Shown one piece after another: positions 26,580-35,600 of a stretch of DNA of 64,000 nucleotides. The stretch's first letter is position 1, and every line of letters begins with the position of its first letter. The notes beneath the pieces are model-generated. The model saw only the letters and a program-made list of their open reading frames with translations. It did no database searches and was not told the origin of the DNA. The stretch is taken from contig OZ252093.1 of the NCBI GenBank assembly GCA_965248175.1, positions 62,001-126,000 of the forward strand, written 5' to 3'. This DNA comes from VXPQ01 sp965248175 (GTDB lineage: Bacteria > Bacteroidota > Rhodothermia > Rhodothermales > VXPQ01). The position numbers and the translations under genes were made by a program.

Positions 26580-28739
26580 ATGTCGACGTACAGAGTGATC
26601 CGGTTTCTTTTTGCCGCCGCATTAGCATCCGGAACGGCTGTCGGACAGACCATTGAATTCGATGCCGAGTCTCCGATGCTGCGCTTCGCCATACCAATGC
26701 TTCAGGAGGCCGCATCCGAGCTTCTTGCACAAGGTGTGAGTATCAGTGTCATAAGCGGCGAGGGCTTTACGGCAGAAACCTACGGCGGGTGCCGCGAGAT
26801 CGGACCTGAAGGCTTCTGCATATACGTAGACAACGACCACCCTCCTCATCACATATATGTAGGCGCAAGTGAGGAGATCGGCGCCATGTACGGCGTGCTC
26901 GACGTGGCGGAGCAGGTCAGGATGGGCGTTTCCCCGCAATCGATTGATGGAAGAACAGTCGATCCGGAGTTGCCGTTTCGGGCGATCAAATTTAATCTGC
27001 CCTGGTCGCCATACCGCGAAGGCGAGGCGATGCAGATTCACACCGAAGTCAGTCGAGATCTGGATTTCTGGAGAGGGTTCCTCGACATGATGGCGATGAA
27101 CCGGTTCAACGTGTTGAGCCTCTGGAACCGGCACCCCTTTCCGTACATGATTCGAGCGACCAACTTTCCGGAGGCAAGTCCTTTCAGCGATGAGGAAATG
27201 GATGAATGGCGGTCCTTCTGGAAGTCACTGTTCAGGATGGCCAAGAACCGTGGGGTCGAAACGTATATCGTCAACTGGAATATCGTCGTGTCAGAATCAT
27301 TCGCATCTGCTTATGGGGCTCGCGAAGACAACGACACGTCGGATCTCGTCAGGAGGTATACGCGAGAGAGCATTACCCAGGTGATCAACGAGTATGAGGA
27401 CCTGACGGGCGTAGGTGTCACCCTCGCAGACTGGATGGTCGGGATGACACCTGCCGAGCGGGAGGAGTGGATAGAAGACACGTTCATTGATGGAATGAAG
27501 GCGGCCGACCGGCCCGTGAAGTTTATCCATCGATCCGTCCTCTCAGGATCAGCGGAAGACATGAGGACCCTTCTTGACCGGGCGAATCTACCCTTTCCAA
27601 CGCACGTGGAAGTGAAATTCAACTGGTCACACGGTCTTTCTTCGCCCAAGCTGGCACTGACGCACGCCTCAACAACAGGGGAGATCAATACGCGATTCTG
27701 GGACCCCAAGCCCCTCAATTACAACATTGAGTGGATGATCAGAAACGAAGACGCGTTCATTCTACGATGGGGAGAGTCAGATTTTGTCCGGGAGCATATC
27801 GAAACAAACATGGCCGATTTCGTCGACGGCTATTTCATCGGATCTGAGAATTACATCCCGGCAGTCGACTATTCACATCGACCAGGCGAGCATCGTGAAT
27901 GGGAGTACGCATTCGAAAAGCAGTGGCTTTACTACATGGTCTGGGGGAGGCTGCTATTCGATCGTGAGACCCCCGACGATGTTTTTGTCAGTGAGTTCAA
28001 CCGGCGCCATGGGTCAAGTCTCGGAGCGGACCTGCTGAACGCCTTTCGATTGGCCAGCCGAATGCCGTTGAGATTGGCATCGTTTCATGCGGGCACGTGG
28101 GACTACACGCTCTACTCTGAGGGCTTTCTGTCTCCGTTCACGTCAATGGGTCTGAGTGACAGCCTATCGAGTTTCATTTCGATAGATGAGTTCATCAATC
28201 ACAAACCTCTTGACCCTGATCTCATCTCAATACCTGAGTTCGTTCGAAGCAAAAGCTCGGTCGATTCAAGACTCATCACGCCACTGCAGTTGGCTGATGC
28301 GTCCGAGAAGGATAGTCGCGAGGCGCTTGCCATAGTCGACTCCGTCAGGAGGAGGGCAGCTACAGTGTCCGGCGCCCTGGATTGCGAGCTGGCAGATATC
28401 GAAGCGTGGGGCCATCTGGGGTTGTACCTGGCGGACAAGCTCCGGGCCGGCGTCGCGCTGGAGACCTATCGCGAGACCGGCGCGGAATCGGAAAAGAGGG
28501 CTGCTGTGAGTGCGCTGACCATAGGCGTCGACCATTGGGACAATCTGGTCCGTGTGACAGATGCCCATTATCAGGAAACGCCATACATGCTTTTCAGCCC
28601 CTACAACGAGAATACCAATCGTCCACGGTACAAGAGCGACGCCATCACCTTCTCGTGGAAAAAGTTTGCTCCTCAGGTAAGTCTCGACATCGAGATCGCG
28701 GAAGAGGCCCGTCCGAATGTTGACGACGGGCGACAGTAG
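26580..28739 (+). CDS. Large secreted glycosidase-like protein (alpha-glucuronidase-like, tentative)
   Basis: From the ATG at 26580 the protein has 719 residues with a signal peptide (FLFAAALASGTAVGQ). An N-terminal domain with HHIYVGASEEIGAMYGVLDV resembles the zincin-like domain in front of GH20, GH67 and GH115 enzymes. Then comes a TIM-barrel-like part (FRAIKFNLPWSPYR, FLDMMAMNRFNVLSLWNRHP, TYIVNWNIVVSE, HVEVKFNWSH). Together with the sugar-acid genes nearby this suggests hydrolysis of uronic-acid-containing glycans, but catalytic residues are not assigned and no close family is certain. Its last 157 bp and the downstream region are duplicated at 39066. Confidence 0.6.
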   Translation: MSTYRVIRFLFAAALASGTAVGQTIEFDAESPMLRFAIPMLQEAASELLAQGVSISVISGEGFTAETYGGCREIGPEGFCIYVDNDHPPHHIYVGASEEIGAMYGVLDVAEQVRMGVSPQSIDGRTVDPELPFRAIKFNLPWSPYREGEAMQIHTEVSRDLDFWRGFLDMMAMNRFNVLSLWNRHPFPYMIRATNFPEASPFSDEEMDEWRSFWKSLFRMAKNRGVETYIVNWNIVVSESFASAYGAREDNDTSDLVRRYTRESITQVINEYEDLTGVGVTLADWMVGMTPAEREEWIEDTFIDGMKAADRPVKFIHRSVLSGSAEDMRTLLDRANLPFPTHVEVKFNWSHGLSSPKLALTHASTTGEINTRFWDPKPLNYNIEWMIRNEDAFILRWGESDFVREHIETNMADFVDGYFIGSENYIPAVDYSHRPGEHREWEYAFEKQWLYYMVWGRLLFDRETPDDVFVSEFNRRHGSSLGADLLNAFRLASRMPLRLASFHAGTWDYTLYSEGFLSPFTSMGLSDSLSSFISIDEFINHKPLDPDLISIPEFVRSKSSVDSRLITPLQLADASEKDSREALAIVDSVRRRAATVSGALDCELADIEAWGHLGLYLADKLRAGVALETYRETGAESEKRAAVSALTIGVDHWDNLVRVTDAHYQETPYMLFSPYNENTNRPRYKSDAITFSWKKFAPQVSLDIEIAEEARPNVDDGRQ

Positions 28740-29590
28740 CTACAGAAACGCAAAACCATTAAACGAAAAAGGGTGGGTGACATGAGGACAACACTTATTG
28801 TGTGCACTATGATGCTTCTCTCCGGGTGTGGGCAAGGCAGCGCCGAGAGAGTTCTGTTTCAGGATAGTTTTGACGCCGATTCCCAGGGTGAGTATGTCGA
28901 GAATGTTCTCCAGCTACCTCCACCCGAAGGACTTGGTTTTACAGGCCATGTGCTGCCTGGCGGTCATGTACCACTGAACTGGACGCACAGTGATGAGCTC
29001 GACCTGCGCGACCCCAAGAAAGGATTCTGGGTCATTCCCCCCGATTCAGGCTACATGGAGCAGGGTGGGCGATCCCACAACTCGGTGCTTTTTGCGAAGA
29101 CACCCATTCCGGAGGACGTAGAGAGCATCGATATCAGTTTCAGGCAATACCGAGCTGACAATGATCCTGTCATGTTCGTCTTCGGCGCCACCGAACCGGC
29201 CTGGGACCAGGGCTGGGAGTTCGGATATATGACTCAGATTCCTGATACCGACTCAACGACCACCGATGCCTATGTATCGGGAATTGCGGGAGATACGATT
29301 GTCGCCGGGGCGGCATTTCAGGAGGAATGGGCCAGTCACCGAATCCAAATCAGGGGTTCGAATCTGAGATGGACCATCAATGAGCTTGTCCTTGTCGATG
29401 ACACGATCACTGAACCGATTTCGGGCTACTTCGGAATCAGGCAGAAATATGAACGAGGGACGAGGTATGACGACTTTCAGATAACACTGAATCCGAGGTA
29501 GAGTCCAGGCACAGTCTACTGGAGCTTTATGTGCGAACCGGCCAACAACATCCGGGGATGGAGACATGAGAAGAACACACCTGATTTCAG
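28583..29590 (+). repeat. 1,008-bp direct repeat, copy A
   Basis: This segment recurs at 39066-40073 with only about five mismatches by eye (for example C to T at 28730, and V/I exchanges in the lipoprotein). It covers the last part of the glycosidase-like gene, the whole lipoprotein gene and the first eight codons of a second lipoprotein. The offset between copies is 10,483 bp. The sequence on either side of the two copies is unrelated. Confidence 0.97.
28782..29501 (+). CDS. Secreted lipoprotein, beta-sandwich type (copy A)
   Basis: From the ATG at 28782 the protein has 239 residues with a lipoprotein signal peptide and lipobox (LIVCTMMLLSGC, Cys at about residue 15). The remainder (FQDSFDADSQGEYVENVLQL, VDDTITEPISGYFGIRQKYE, YDDFQITL) looks like a concanavalin-like sandwich of the kind that binds or cuts glycans (DUF1961/LamG style); no catalytic pair is evident. 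GGGTGGG just upstream is the probable ribosome site. It follows the glycosidase-like gene by 42 bp and is nearly identical to the copy at 39265-39984. Confidence 0.75.
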   Translation: MRTTLIVCTMMLLSGCGQGSAERVLFQDSFDADSQGEYVENVLQLPPPEGLGFTGHVLPGGHVPLNWTHSDELDLRDPKKGFWVIPPDSGYMEQGGRSHNSVLFAKTPIPEDVESIDISFRQYRADNDPVMFVFGATEPAWDQGWEFGYMTQIPDTDSTTTDAYVSGIAGDTIVAGAAFQEEWASHRIQIRGSNLRWTINELVLVDDTITEPISGYFGIRQKYERGTRYDDFQITLNPR

Positions 29591-29723
29591 GCCCTGATCT
29601 CAAGGTTTATTCATTTGAGGGCTCTGCCTTCACAAGCTGCTCAAGCGGACAGCCAGTGGAGGCGGGCTGTCTCAGAGAGGAGGTGTTTCCACTGAGCGAC
29701 ACTGAAAAACAGAAGAGCAGAGA

Positions 29724-31208
29724 ATGGAAGAGCTAGGGCCCGATAAATCTTCAGACGTTCGTTGGGCTCCCAAAACATTGCGGTCGCGACTGCTATTTGT
29801 CGGCCCGGGGCTCGTGATTGCAGCAGGTGTGGTGGGGTCGGGCGAGCTTGTCGGTACGACCAAAGTAGGTGCGTTGGCTGGCTACATGCTGTTGTGGCTG
29901 ATTATCATCGGCTGTGTGGTAAAGACGCCGATTCAGATCGAGCTGGCACGCTATGCAATTTCGACCGGGCAGGGAACCATGGCCCTCCTGGCCGGCTTGC
30001 GCGGACCACGCATCATGAGATTGAATCTGGTTATGTGGTTCTGGCTGATAATGATGGTGGCGGTCATTATCCAGTTGGGCGGCATTGTCCATGGTGTCGG
30101 GCAGAGTGCCGCAATAGCACTGCCACTCACGGGAGACTACAATGAACTGCTGGCAGCCCAGGATAGCTGGGACGCTGCAGCGGTTCAATCCGGGATGGAT
30201 AGTATGCTTGAGTCGCGCCCGACAGGATTTACCTGGGACGATGTGATTTGGGCTACCCTGGCAACGGCGCTAACGATGCTCCTGCTTGTGCGTGGACGCT
30301 ACCGTCTGATCGAGCGCATGGCCATGATCCTGGTTGGTTTGTTCACGCTAGCAACCCTGTTCTGTCTGGCAGCACTTCAGTTACAGGCCGAATGGGCAAT
30401 ATCCTGGGCTGACATCGGATCGGGACTGAGTTTCCGTATCCCACCGGTGGTTGAGGGTCTTACCAGGTCTCCGGTTGCGGCCGTTCTGGCAACATTTGGC
30501 ATCATAGGTATGGCGGCAACCGACCTGATCGCATATCCATACTTCTGCGTTGAAAAAGGATACACGAAATGGACCGGAAAGCGTGACGATTCGGATGTCT
30601 GGGCCAAGCGTGCGCGTGGCTGGCTGGATGTTATGCGTCTGGATGCGTTCGCCGCTGCTGCAGCTTTCACCATCGGCACGGTTGCATTCTATCTGCTCGG
30701 GGCCTCAGTGCTTCACCCGCAAGGACTCGATCCGGTGGGCGAGCAAATGATCCCGACTCTGGCAAAGACCTATCAGCCGGTATACGGCACGTTAGGGGTT
30801 TGGCTGTTTCTAATGGGTGCGATAGCAGTGCTATACAGCACCTTATTTGTCTCTCCAGCCGGACATGCTCGCGTTTGCGCGGATGCCTTGCGCGTTGCGG
30901 GCGTGGGTGCGAAAACCGACGAGACCAAAGATTGGTGGGTGCGCCAGTTCAGTTGGCTTTTCCCGTTAATTGGTTTGGTGTCCATGCTGATCATTCGCAG
31001 ACCGGTCTTTCTGATCCTGGCGGCCGGGATTTTTCAGAGCATGATGCTTCCGATCGTGGCCGTTGTCGCTGTTGCCTTTCGCTATCGCACCTGCGACAAG
31101 CGGATCCTGCCGGGGCGGGCGTGGGATGTTTTGCTAGTGACATGCGTTCTGATTCTGGTTGTCATGGGCGTCTGGGCGGTCGGGGATCGCATCCTGGATG
31201 TCTTTTGA
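29724..31208 (+). CDS. Nramp-family transporter, divergent type
   Basis: The 494-residue protein has 11-12 hydrophobic helices and aligns in general plan with Nramp (GPGLVIAAGVVGSGELVGTT at TM1; FGIIGMAATDLIAYPYFCVE at TM6). The canonical TM1 DPGN and TM6 MPH metal-binding motifs are absent: TM1 has GSGE and TM6 has AATDLIAYP. The transported ion is therefore uncertain; divergent Nramp relatives can move other substrates. A stretch from 29591 to 29723 with no convincing gene separates it from repeat copy A, so its promoter context changed when the segment joined there. Its stop is immediately followed by a LOTUS-domain remnant. Confidence 0.8.
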   Translation: MEELGPDKSSDVRWAPKTLRSRLLFVGPGLVIAAGVVGSGELVGTTKVGALAGYMLLWLIIIGCVVKTPIQIELARYAISTGQGTMALLAGLRGPRIMRLNLVMWFWLIMMVAVIIQLGGIVHGVGQSAAIALPLTGDYNELLAAQDSWDAAAVQSGMDSMLESRPTGFTWDDVIWATLATALTMLLLVRGRYRLIERMAMILVGLFTLATLFCLAALQLQAEWAISWADIGSGLSFRIPPVVEGLTRSPVAAVLATFGIIGMAATDLIAYPYFCVEKGYTKWTGKRDDSDVWAKRARGWLDVMRLDAFAAAAAFTIGTVAFYLLGASVLHPQGLDPVGEQMIPTLAKTYQPVYGTLGVWLFLMGAIAVLYSTLFVSPAGHARVCADALRVAGVGAKTDETKDWWVRQFSWLFPLIGLVSMLIIRRPVFLILAAGIFQSMMLPIVAVVAVAFRYRTCDKRILPGRAWDVLLVTCVLILVVMGVWAVGDRILDVF

Positions 31209-31439
31209 GCTGAAAAACCAGGAAAATCAGCCCGCCTTATCCCCGGCGAAGAACGGGTCCAAGAACGCGGAGAAGGCGACACGATCTGGAGCTCGATGAT
31301 CAAGCAGACTCTCAAGCGCCAGAAACCTGGCTTCAGCGAATCTCACTACGGCTTCCGTTCGTTCGGTCAGCTCCTGGAGGAGGCTGCCAAACGGGGTGCA
31401 CTCACTCTTGAGAGAGACAAGAAATCTGGCGGCTATATA

Positions 31440-32321
31440 ACCGATGGTGCTAGTTTGCCAGTAGTCAGGAATTCACCGATGCTGTTGGGATCCAAACCAC
31501 AGCCCGACGGTGAACCCCATGACTACTGAGCACCTCATTATCGGCATTTTCTGCCACGTAGACAACGCCATCGGACACCTGCCCCGACATAGCCAAGCCA
31601 AACTCTACCCCAGCGAACTCGTCACGCTGGCCTTGCTCTATGGCCTCAAAGGCGGCACCAAACGCGCCTTCTACCGCTGGCTCTGTCGCGACTACCTTTG
31701 CTTGTTTCCCACGCTACCCGAACGCACACGGCTGTTCCGGCTTTTCGTGACCCACCACGACTTGGCCCGACACTTTCTTGCCGATCCGACCCTCTTGGGA
31801 GTGATCGACAGCTATGGTATCGAACTCATCCATCCGGTACGCGAAGGCCGCTCCGAGCAGCAGATCGGGCACAAAGGCAAGTGCAACCGCCGCTGGATCG
31901 TTGGAGGCAAACTGTGTTTGTTGCTCAACCAGTTCGGTCTGGTTGTCAACTGGGAGTCGGGCCCGGCCAATGAGCATGACACGATCTTTCAGGGGCTTAT
32001 TCGCCGCTACGAGGACCGGATGATCGTGCTGAGTGATACTGGATTTCATGCTCAAGAGGGCGACCCGGAGAACTTGAAGGTGTGTCAGCCCAAGACGTGG
32101 GGTGATCGCATGGTGAGTGAGACGGTCTTGTCGATGTTGACCGTGATCTGTCGGTTCAAACAGATGACGCATCGGGTGTGGTCGTACTTTGAGGCGCATC
32201 TGAGCTATGCGATGGCCTTGTTCAACATCTTGGTGCAGTGGCACGGCTTCGAGCCGGACGCGGAGGGCTTTATCGCGCTCTCGATTGCCGAGTTCAGCCT
32301 CTGACAACTAGCACCATTGGT
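31440..32321 (+). mobile_element. 882-bp insertion sequence with ACC ends (IS982-like, tentative)
   Basis: The inverted ends ACCGATGGTGCTAGTT and ACCAATGGTGCTAGTT differ at one position. They are flanked by the direct repeat TATATA (31434-31439 and 32322-32327). ACC ends and a short AT-rich duplication fit the IS982 family, but the transposase was not matched to a named family with certainty. Confidence 0.85.
31519..32304 (+). CDS. DDE transposase of the 882-bp IS
   Basis: The protein has 261 residues from the ATG at 31519 (a GTG three codons earlier is possible). It has YPSELVTLALLYGLKGG near the N-terminus, VIDSYGIELIHP (first catalytic Asp), GPANEHDTIFQGLI, IVLSDTGFHAQ (second Asp) and MVSETVLSMLTVICRFKQMT with the likely catalytic Glu. 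It is shorter than most IS4/IS5 transposases and is uninterrupted. It fills most of the element. Confidence 0.82.
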   Translation: MTTEHLIIGIFCHVDNAIGHLPRHSQAKLYPSELVTLALLYGLKGGTKRAFYRWLCRDYLCLFPTLPERTRLFRLFVTHHDLARHFLADPTLLGVIDSYGIELIHPVREGRSEQQIGHKGKCNRRWIVGGKLCLLLNQFGLVVNWESGPANEHDTIFQGLIRRYEDRMIVLSDTGFHAQEGDPENLKVCQPKTWGDRMVSETVLSMLTVICRFKQMTHRVWSYFEAHLSYAMALFNILVQWHGFEPDAEGFIALSIAEFSL

Positions 32322-32452
32322 TATATAATCACGGAAAGCGGAGAGGGATAGATCGAGGAATATCTGGGCAGTGATCCCTCAGATCGTCCCGCTAGCCATA
32401 AGATTGACCGGATTTCAGCCGGCAACTGTCTTGCTTTGCGAATCAGGGCGCC

Positions 32453-32640
32453 TTACATCCCCAACAGCGGAAGTTTCTTTCTCCTGTGATCTGATTCAAT
32501 CTCTGATGCTGCTTCCAGAATCAATGCCCTGAGATTCGCCATTACTGGCCTCACACGTTCAGGATACTCGTCAAATTGATGCATATAGTATTTGCTTTTA
32601 TTGGACGACTTCCGCCTTGCATCGTTGGCAGCCTCACCTC
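32453..32640 (-). pseudogene. Unrecognised C-terminal gene fragment
   Basis: A minus-strand frame without a good start encodes about 60 residues (DARRKSSNKSKYYMHQFDEY, ANLRALILEAASEIESDHRR) ending at 32453. It reads like a real helical protein end, but I do not recognise the family. It lies in an AT-rich stretch of fragments between the IS and the TRAP/isomerase genes; nothing else is seen between 32352 and 32802. Confidence 0.3.
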
Positions 32641-32802
32641 AAATACCTATAATATAACTGAGTTGTTGCTAAATCTAGTCTCCATCGCAGATTATATGTA
32701 TACAATGGTTTATGAACCAATACTAGACACGTGAAAGGCGCATCCCCAAGAAATATGCAAGATGATCAAAAGGCGTGGCAACAAACCCATGAAATAAGCG
32801 GG

Positions 32803-32960
32803 TTATGAGCAATCGTGATCGGAATGAAAGAGCGGATTCTCACCCATAACCCTACGCACCGCCTCGCCTTCACCAACAAAAAATATTCGCGAGCGTGCGC
32901 GAGAAAGTGCTACGTATAGCAACTCATTTGGTCCAGTGAGCGAGGTGTTGAATACGTACC
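32803..32960 (-). pseudogene. UvrD-like helicase C-terminal fragment
   Basis: A frame without start reads FNTSLTGPNELLYVALSRAR then SRIFFVGEGEAV and ends at 32803. The L-Y-V-A-L-S/T-R-A-R segment is motif VI of UvrD/Rep superfamily-1 helicases, which lies near the C-terminus. The remaining several hundred residues are absent, so this is a fragment brought together with its neighbours by recombination. Confidence 0.7.
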
Positions 32961-32964
32961 TACG

Positions 32965-33138
32965 TCAGCCGCTCGAGCTCTTCTTTGAAAGAGACCATCG
33001 ATTGGAGCGGGGCGCGGCCTCTGGCTGTTCGTTGGAATACTTGAAGACAAACTGATCGTTCGCCGGCACACATGCCGCGAGGCCCAGTACGATGAGCAGG
33101 AAGACCACACACACTGCCCGGTCCGTAGAGAACGACAT
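32965..33138 (-). pseudogene. TRAP transporter binding-protein (DctP) N-terminal fragment
   Basis: From an ATG at 33138 (another at 33153) the frame has a lipoprotein signal (CVVFLLIVLGLAAC) followed by DQFVFKYSNEQPEAAPRS, the N-terminus of DctP-type substrate-binding lipoproteins. A one-base shift near 33000 would continue with MVSFKEELERLT, the expected next helix, before the sequence changes into the helicase fragment. TRAP systems take up sugar acids and dicarboxylates, which fits the LtnD-type enzyme upstream. Only about 60 codons survive. Confidence 0.7.
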
Positions 33139-33193
33139 CGATCGAGCCCTCATTCGGAGCAATTCAGATTTCGGGCACGGTAGGCCGGCCTCG

Positions 33194-34063
33194 CTAATCG
33201 GCAAACAGGCGTTTGAATGATGATACGGAAGCGCGAAATCCATCTTCAAAAGTACCATTCTGGGGGCGGTACACGCTTTCCAACGAGATAACCCCGTCGT
33301 ATTCATCTGCCTTGAGCCGCCGGCTCAACGGTTCGAAGTAGCCGGCCATGTCGCCTGAACCAAACTCACAGAATTCAACGGTAGCTTTGGGCATATCCAC
33401 ACGCGCGTCTTTGAGGTGAATATGGCCCAGGTGCGCGATACCGAGCGCTTCGTACCCATCGGGGTAGGTGTTTTCGTTGGCATACAGGCTGTTACAGGGA
33501 TCCCATAGAATCTTGAGGTGATCGCTGCCCATTTCTTCGACCAGCTTCCCTCCCAAATAACCCGATGTGATCATCGCGTTGTTGCCCGTCTCGAGCACCA
33601 GGGTGATGCCCTCGACTTCAGCCAATCGGACCGGGGCTTCGAGCAAGGTCTTGAATTTATCCCAGGACCCCTTGCTGACCACCCAATGCTCAGCGCCACC
33701 GCGTCCAAAGAGGATCATCTCCCGGCGAAAGCTCATGATTCGCACCAGGCGAGTGCCGAACCGATGGGCCATTTCAATGCATCGCTTGAAGCCATCCATG
33801 TGCTGGGTATAAACCGCATCCTCAGGCTCAACGGCTCCCACAAGCATGCCTGAAAAGTTATGGCGGGAGATGCAGGAGACGGTTACCTGGTAACGTTTGA
33901 TCAAATCCTGTGCCTTGTCCATTTCCTGGGGAGTGAGATCGCCGACTTCTTTATCCCAGAGAAACTGCAATTCGGCATGCATCAGGCCGGCTTCCGTCAT
34001 TACCTGGAGCGCGCGTTCGAAATCCCTGCTGATGCCATCTGTGATTACACCGAGTTTGACCAT
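33194..34063 (-). CDS. Sugar phosphate isomerase/epimerase (hydroxypyruvate-isomerase-like)
   Basis: The 289-residue TIM barrel has ITLVLETGNNAM (Glu), LKILWDPCNSLYANE (Asp), LGHIHLKDARVD (His, Asp) and GVISLESVYRP (Glu) as probable metal ligands. It is co-directional with the LtnD-type dehydrogenase just upstream (44-bp gap) and is followed by the TRAP fragment. In known L-threonate/D-erythronate pathways a LtnD-type dehydrogenase works with an isomerase (OtnI/Hyi), so a role in C4 sugar-acid use is a reasonable inference, not proof. Confidence 0.82.
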   Translation of the reverse strand: MVKLGVITDGISRDFERALQVMTEAGLMHAELQFLWDKEVGDLTPQEMDKAQDLIKRYQVTVSCISRHNFSGMLVGAVEPEDAVYTQHMDGFKRCIEMAHRFGTRLVRIMSFRREMILFGRGGAEHWVVSKGSWDKFKTLLEAPVRLAEVEGITLVLETGNNAMITSGYLGGKLVEEMGSDHLKILWDPCNSLYANENTYPDGYEALGIAHLGHIHLKDARVDMPKATVEFCEFGSGDMAGYFEPLSRRLKADEYDGVISLESVYRPQNGTFEDGFRASVSSFKRLFAD

Positions 34064-34107
34064 GTGCCTATATTTTGTTACAGCCTTCTGAACAAAAGCC
34101 GGTCGCG

Positions 34108-34998
34108 CTACCAGTGCACTTCCACGCCGGCAAGTTGCTCAAGCACCTTCACAACCGACCAGTTGTCTTCCTCTGGAAACAACGAGATGCCCGACTGAAA
34201 TAGTTCGTGTGCGGTGCTCGTGGTGAACATCGCCACCCCTTGCTCCCTGGCCATCGCCATCGTGATGCCCAGGTCCTTATACATCGTTGTGATCTGGCTG
34301 CCGGTATCCTTGAAGGTGCGGTCCATGATGCGCTTCATGCAATCGTCGATCAGAGGGCTGCGCACGCCGCTGGCCGTAAACACTTCATACATCGTCTTCC
34401 CGTCGACGCCGGCCTTGGCCCCCAACACCAGCGATTCGAAGAGCGCCGTGAACGTGCAGCCGATCAATCCCTGAAGCGTTGCCTTGACCATCTGCCCTCC
34501 GCCGATCTCCTCACCCACGTGAAAGATATGCTCGCCGACTGCCTGCAAGACATCTTGCTGGGCTCCGAAAACTGCTTTCTTCGCTGCTGCCATCATGGCT
34601 AGCGTGCCTGCCTCGGCCCCAAACCGCCCCCCACTAACAGGGGAATCGATCAGATGGATGCCTTTCGACTCCAGGGGGGCGATCAACGCTTGGATTTCAG
34701 CTGGCTGGATGGTCGCCGACACGATAACGGTCTTCCCTGGATCCATACTCGCCAGCAATCCCTGCTCGCCAAGCACCACGTCTTGCACCTGAGAACCGTT
34801 CATGACCATCACAAACACAACATCCGTCGTCGCCCCGATGTCGGCCACACTTTCGGCCGCATTACCGCCGGCCTCCACCAACATCGTCTTGCGTTGGTCG
34901 CGAAGATCGAAACCACTCGTGTCAAAGCCCGCCTTGACCAGGTTCTTGGCCATCGCGAGTCCCATATCACCGAGTCCAACGATACCTACTGTCTTCAT
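34108..34998 (-). CDS. NAD(P)-dependent beta-hydroxyacid dehydrogenase (LtnD/GarR-like)
   Basis: From the ATG at 34998 (another four codons upstream) the 296-residue protein begins with a Rossmann motif (VGIVGLGDMGLAMAKNL), has the substrate loop DSPVSGGRFGAEAGTLAMM and the catalytic-Lys region GGQMVKATLQGLIG, and ends in the helical dimer domain. It belongs with 3-hydroxyisobutyrate, tartronate-semialdehyde and L-threonate dehydrogenases. The neighbouring isomerase points to sugar-acid catabolism. It is the first gene of a short minus-strand operon. Confidence 0.85.
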   Translation of the reverse strand: MKTVGIVGLGDMGLAMAKNLVKAGFDTSGFDLRDQRKTMLVEAGGNAAESVADIGATTDVVFVMVMNGSQVQDVVLGEQGLLASMDPGKTVIVSATIQPAEIQALIAPLESKGIHLIDSPVSGGRFGAEAGTLAMMAAAKKAVFGAQQDVLQAVGEHIFHVGEEIGGGQMVKATLQGLIGCTFTALFESLVLGAKAGVDGKTMYEVFTASGVRSPLIDDCMKRIMDRTFKDTGSQITTMYKDLGITMAMAREQGVAMFTTSTAHELFQSGISLFPEEDNWSVVKVLEQLAGVEVHW

Positions 34999-35167
34999 AT
35001 GTTCGTACAAGCGAGAAAATGTTCAACAAAGCCTCAATATGCGTCACGCCGCCCACAAGAGTTAATGAAACACGAACAGACGAACGAAGCAAGATCCACA
35101 ATGAAAAGCCGTTCGTAGACGGTCATGGCTGCATATTCGGATCTGCTTGAGTTCAGTTCTCTTTGAG

Positions 35168-35293
35168 CGCATAACGGCCCAAGCTCACCCGCGAAGGGCA
35201 GTGACATCGATCATACGTAGCAAGGAAACACTTTCCCCACTGCGAAGCAAGACCCCCCGTGCCCTTTGTCGGGTGCAGCGCCTGGTTATTGGG
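35168..35293. repeat. 126-bp long imperfect palindrome, attC-like
   Basis: The outer arms are ATAACGGCCCAAGCTCACCC (35171-35190) and the near reverse complement GGGTGCAGCGCCTGGTTAT (35271-35289), with an extra base in one arm. Inside, AAGGGCA and TGCCCTT also pair. The ends ATAAC/GTTAT, two paired blocks and an unpaired base recall integron attC sites, but the core is not a perfect RYYYAAC/GTTRRRY. No integrase gene is in the window. Confidence 0.45.
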
Positions 35294-35373
35294 CGTAGCA
35301 CCACGATCAGGACTACCGCGCCGTTCGGACTCTGGCCCCGTCATCGAAGGCACGACTTAGACGCCAAGACCCC

Positions 35374-35431
35374 AGCGCTTTAGCAAGGCGAACGGGGCAA
35401 GCGATTGCAGCGGGCGTCTTGCTAAAGCGCT
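35374..35431. repeat. Inverted repeat with 14-bp perfect arms
   Basis: AGCGCTTTAGCAAG (35374-35387) and CTTGCTAAAGCGCT (35418-35431) pair perfectly across 30 bases. It stands in the gene-free stretch between 35011 and 36291 with no adjacent gene to terminate. Confidence 0.85.
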
Positions 35432-35600
35432 ACGCGTGAAAGGGTCATTTGGATGCCGGATCGGGCTGTATTGATTGAGGAGGTTGGTGTTTTCTTTGGG
35501 GAGCCGTGCCCAGGGGAAGGCTGATGCCTTGACCTTGAGGGGGTAAATGCGGGGCTGTCAGTGGGGCCTTGCGAGAGCTTCGAGTAGCCCGATAACTGCT

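Larger units (their letters stand above)
31209..32351 (+). pseudogene. LOTUS/OST-HTH domain remnant split by an IS element
   Basis: Without a start codon, the frame after the Nramp stop reads DTIWSSMIKQTLKRQKPGFS, ESHYGFRSFGQLLEEAAKR and GALTLERDKKSGGY. This is the helical OST-HTH/LOTUS domain found at the C-terminus of NYN-nuclease (LabA/DUF88-like) proteins. The IS at 31440-32321 interrupts the frame; after removing it and one TATATA the frame continues with IITESGEG and stops at 32351. The N-terminal nuclease part is missing. Confidence 0.75.

Noticed and set aside
29566..29734. 56-codon frame at the end of repeat copy A
   Set aside because: It is a chimera of the first eight codons of the second lipoprotein and unrelated sequence; nothing downstream resembles a protein.
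35150..35390. Small frames in the gene-poor stretch (35147-35383 plus, 35153-35353 minus)
   Set aside because: They lie across long palindromes, have no protein-like composition and no ribosome sites.
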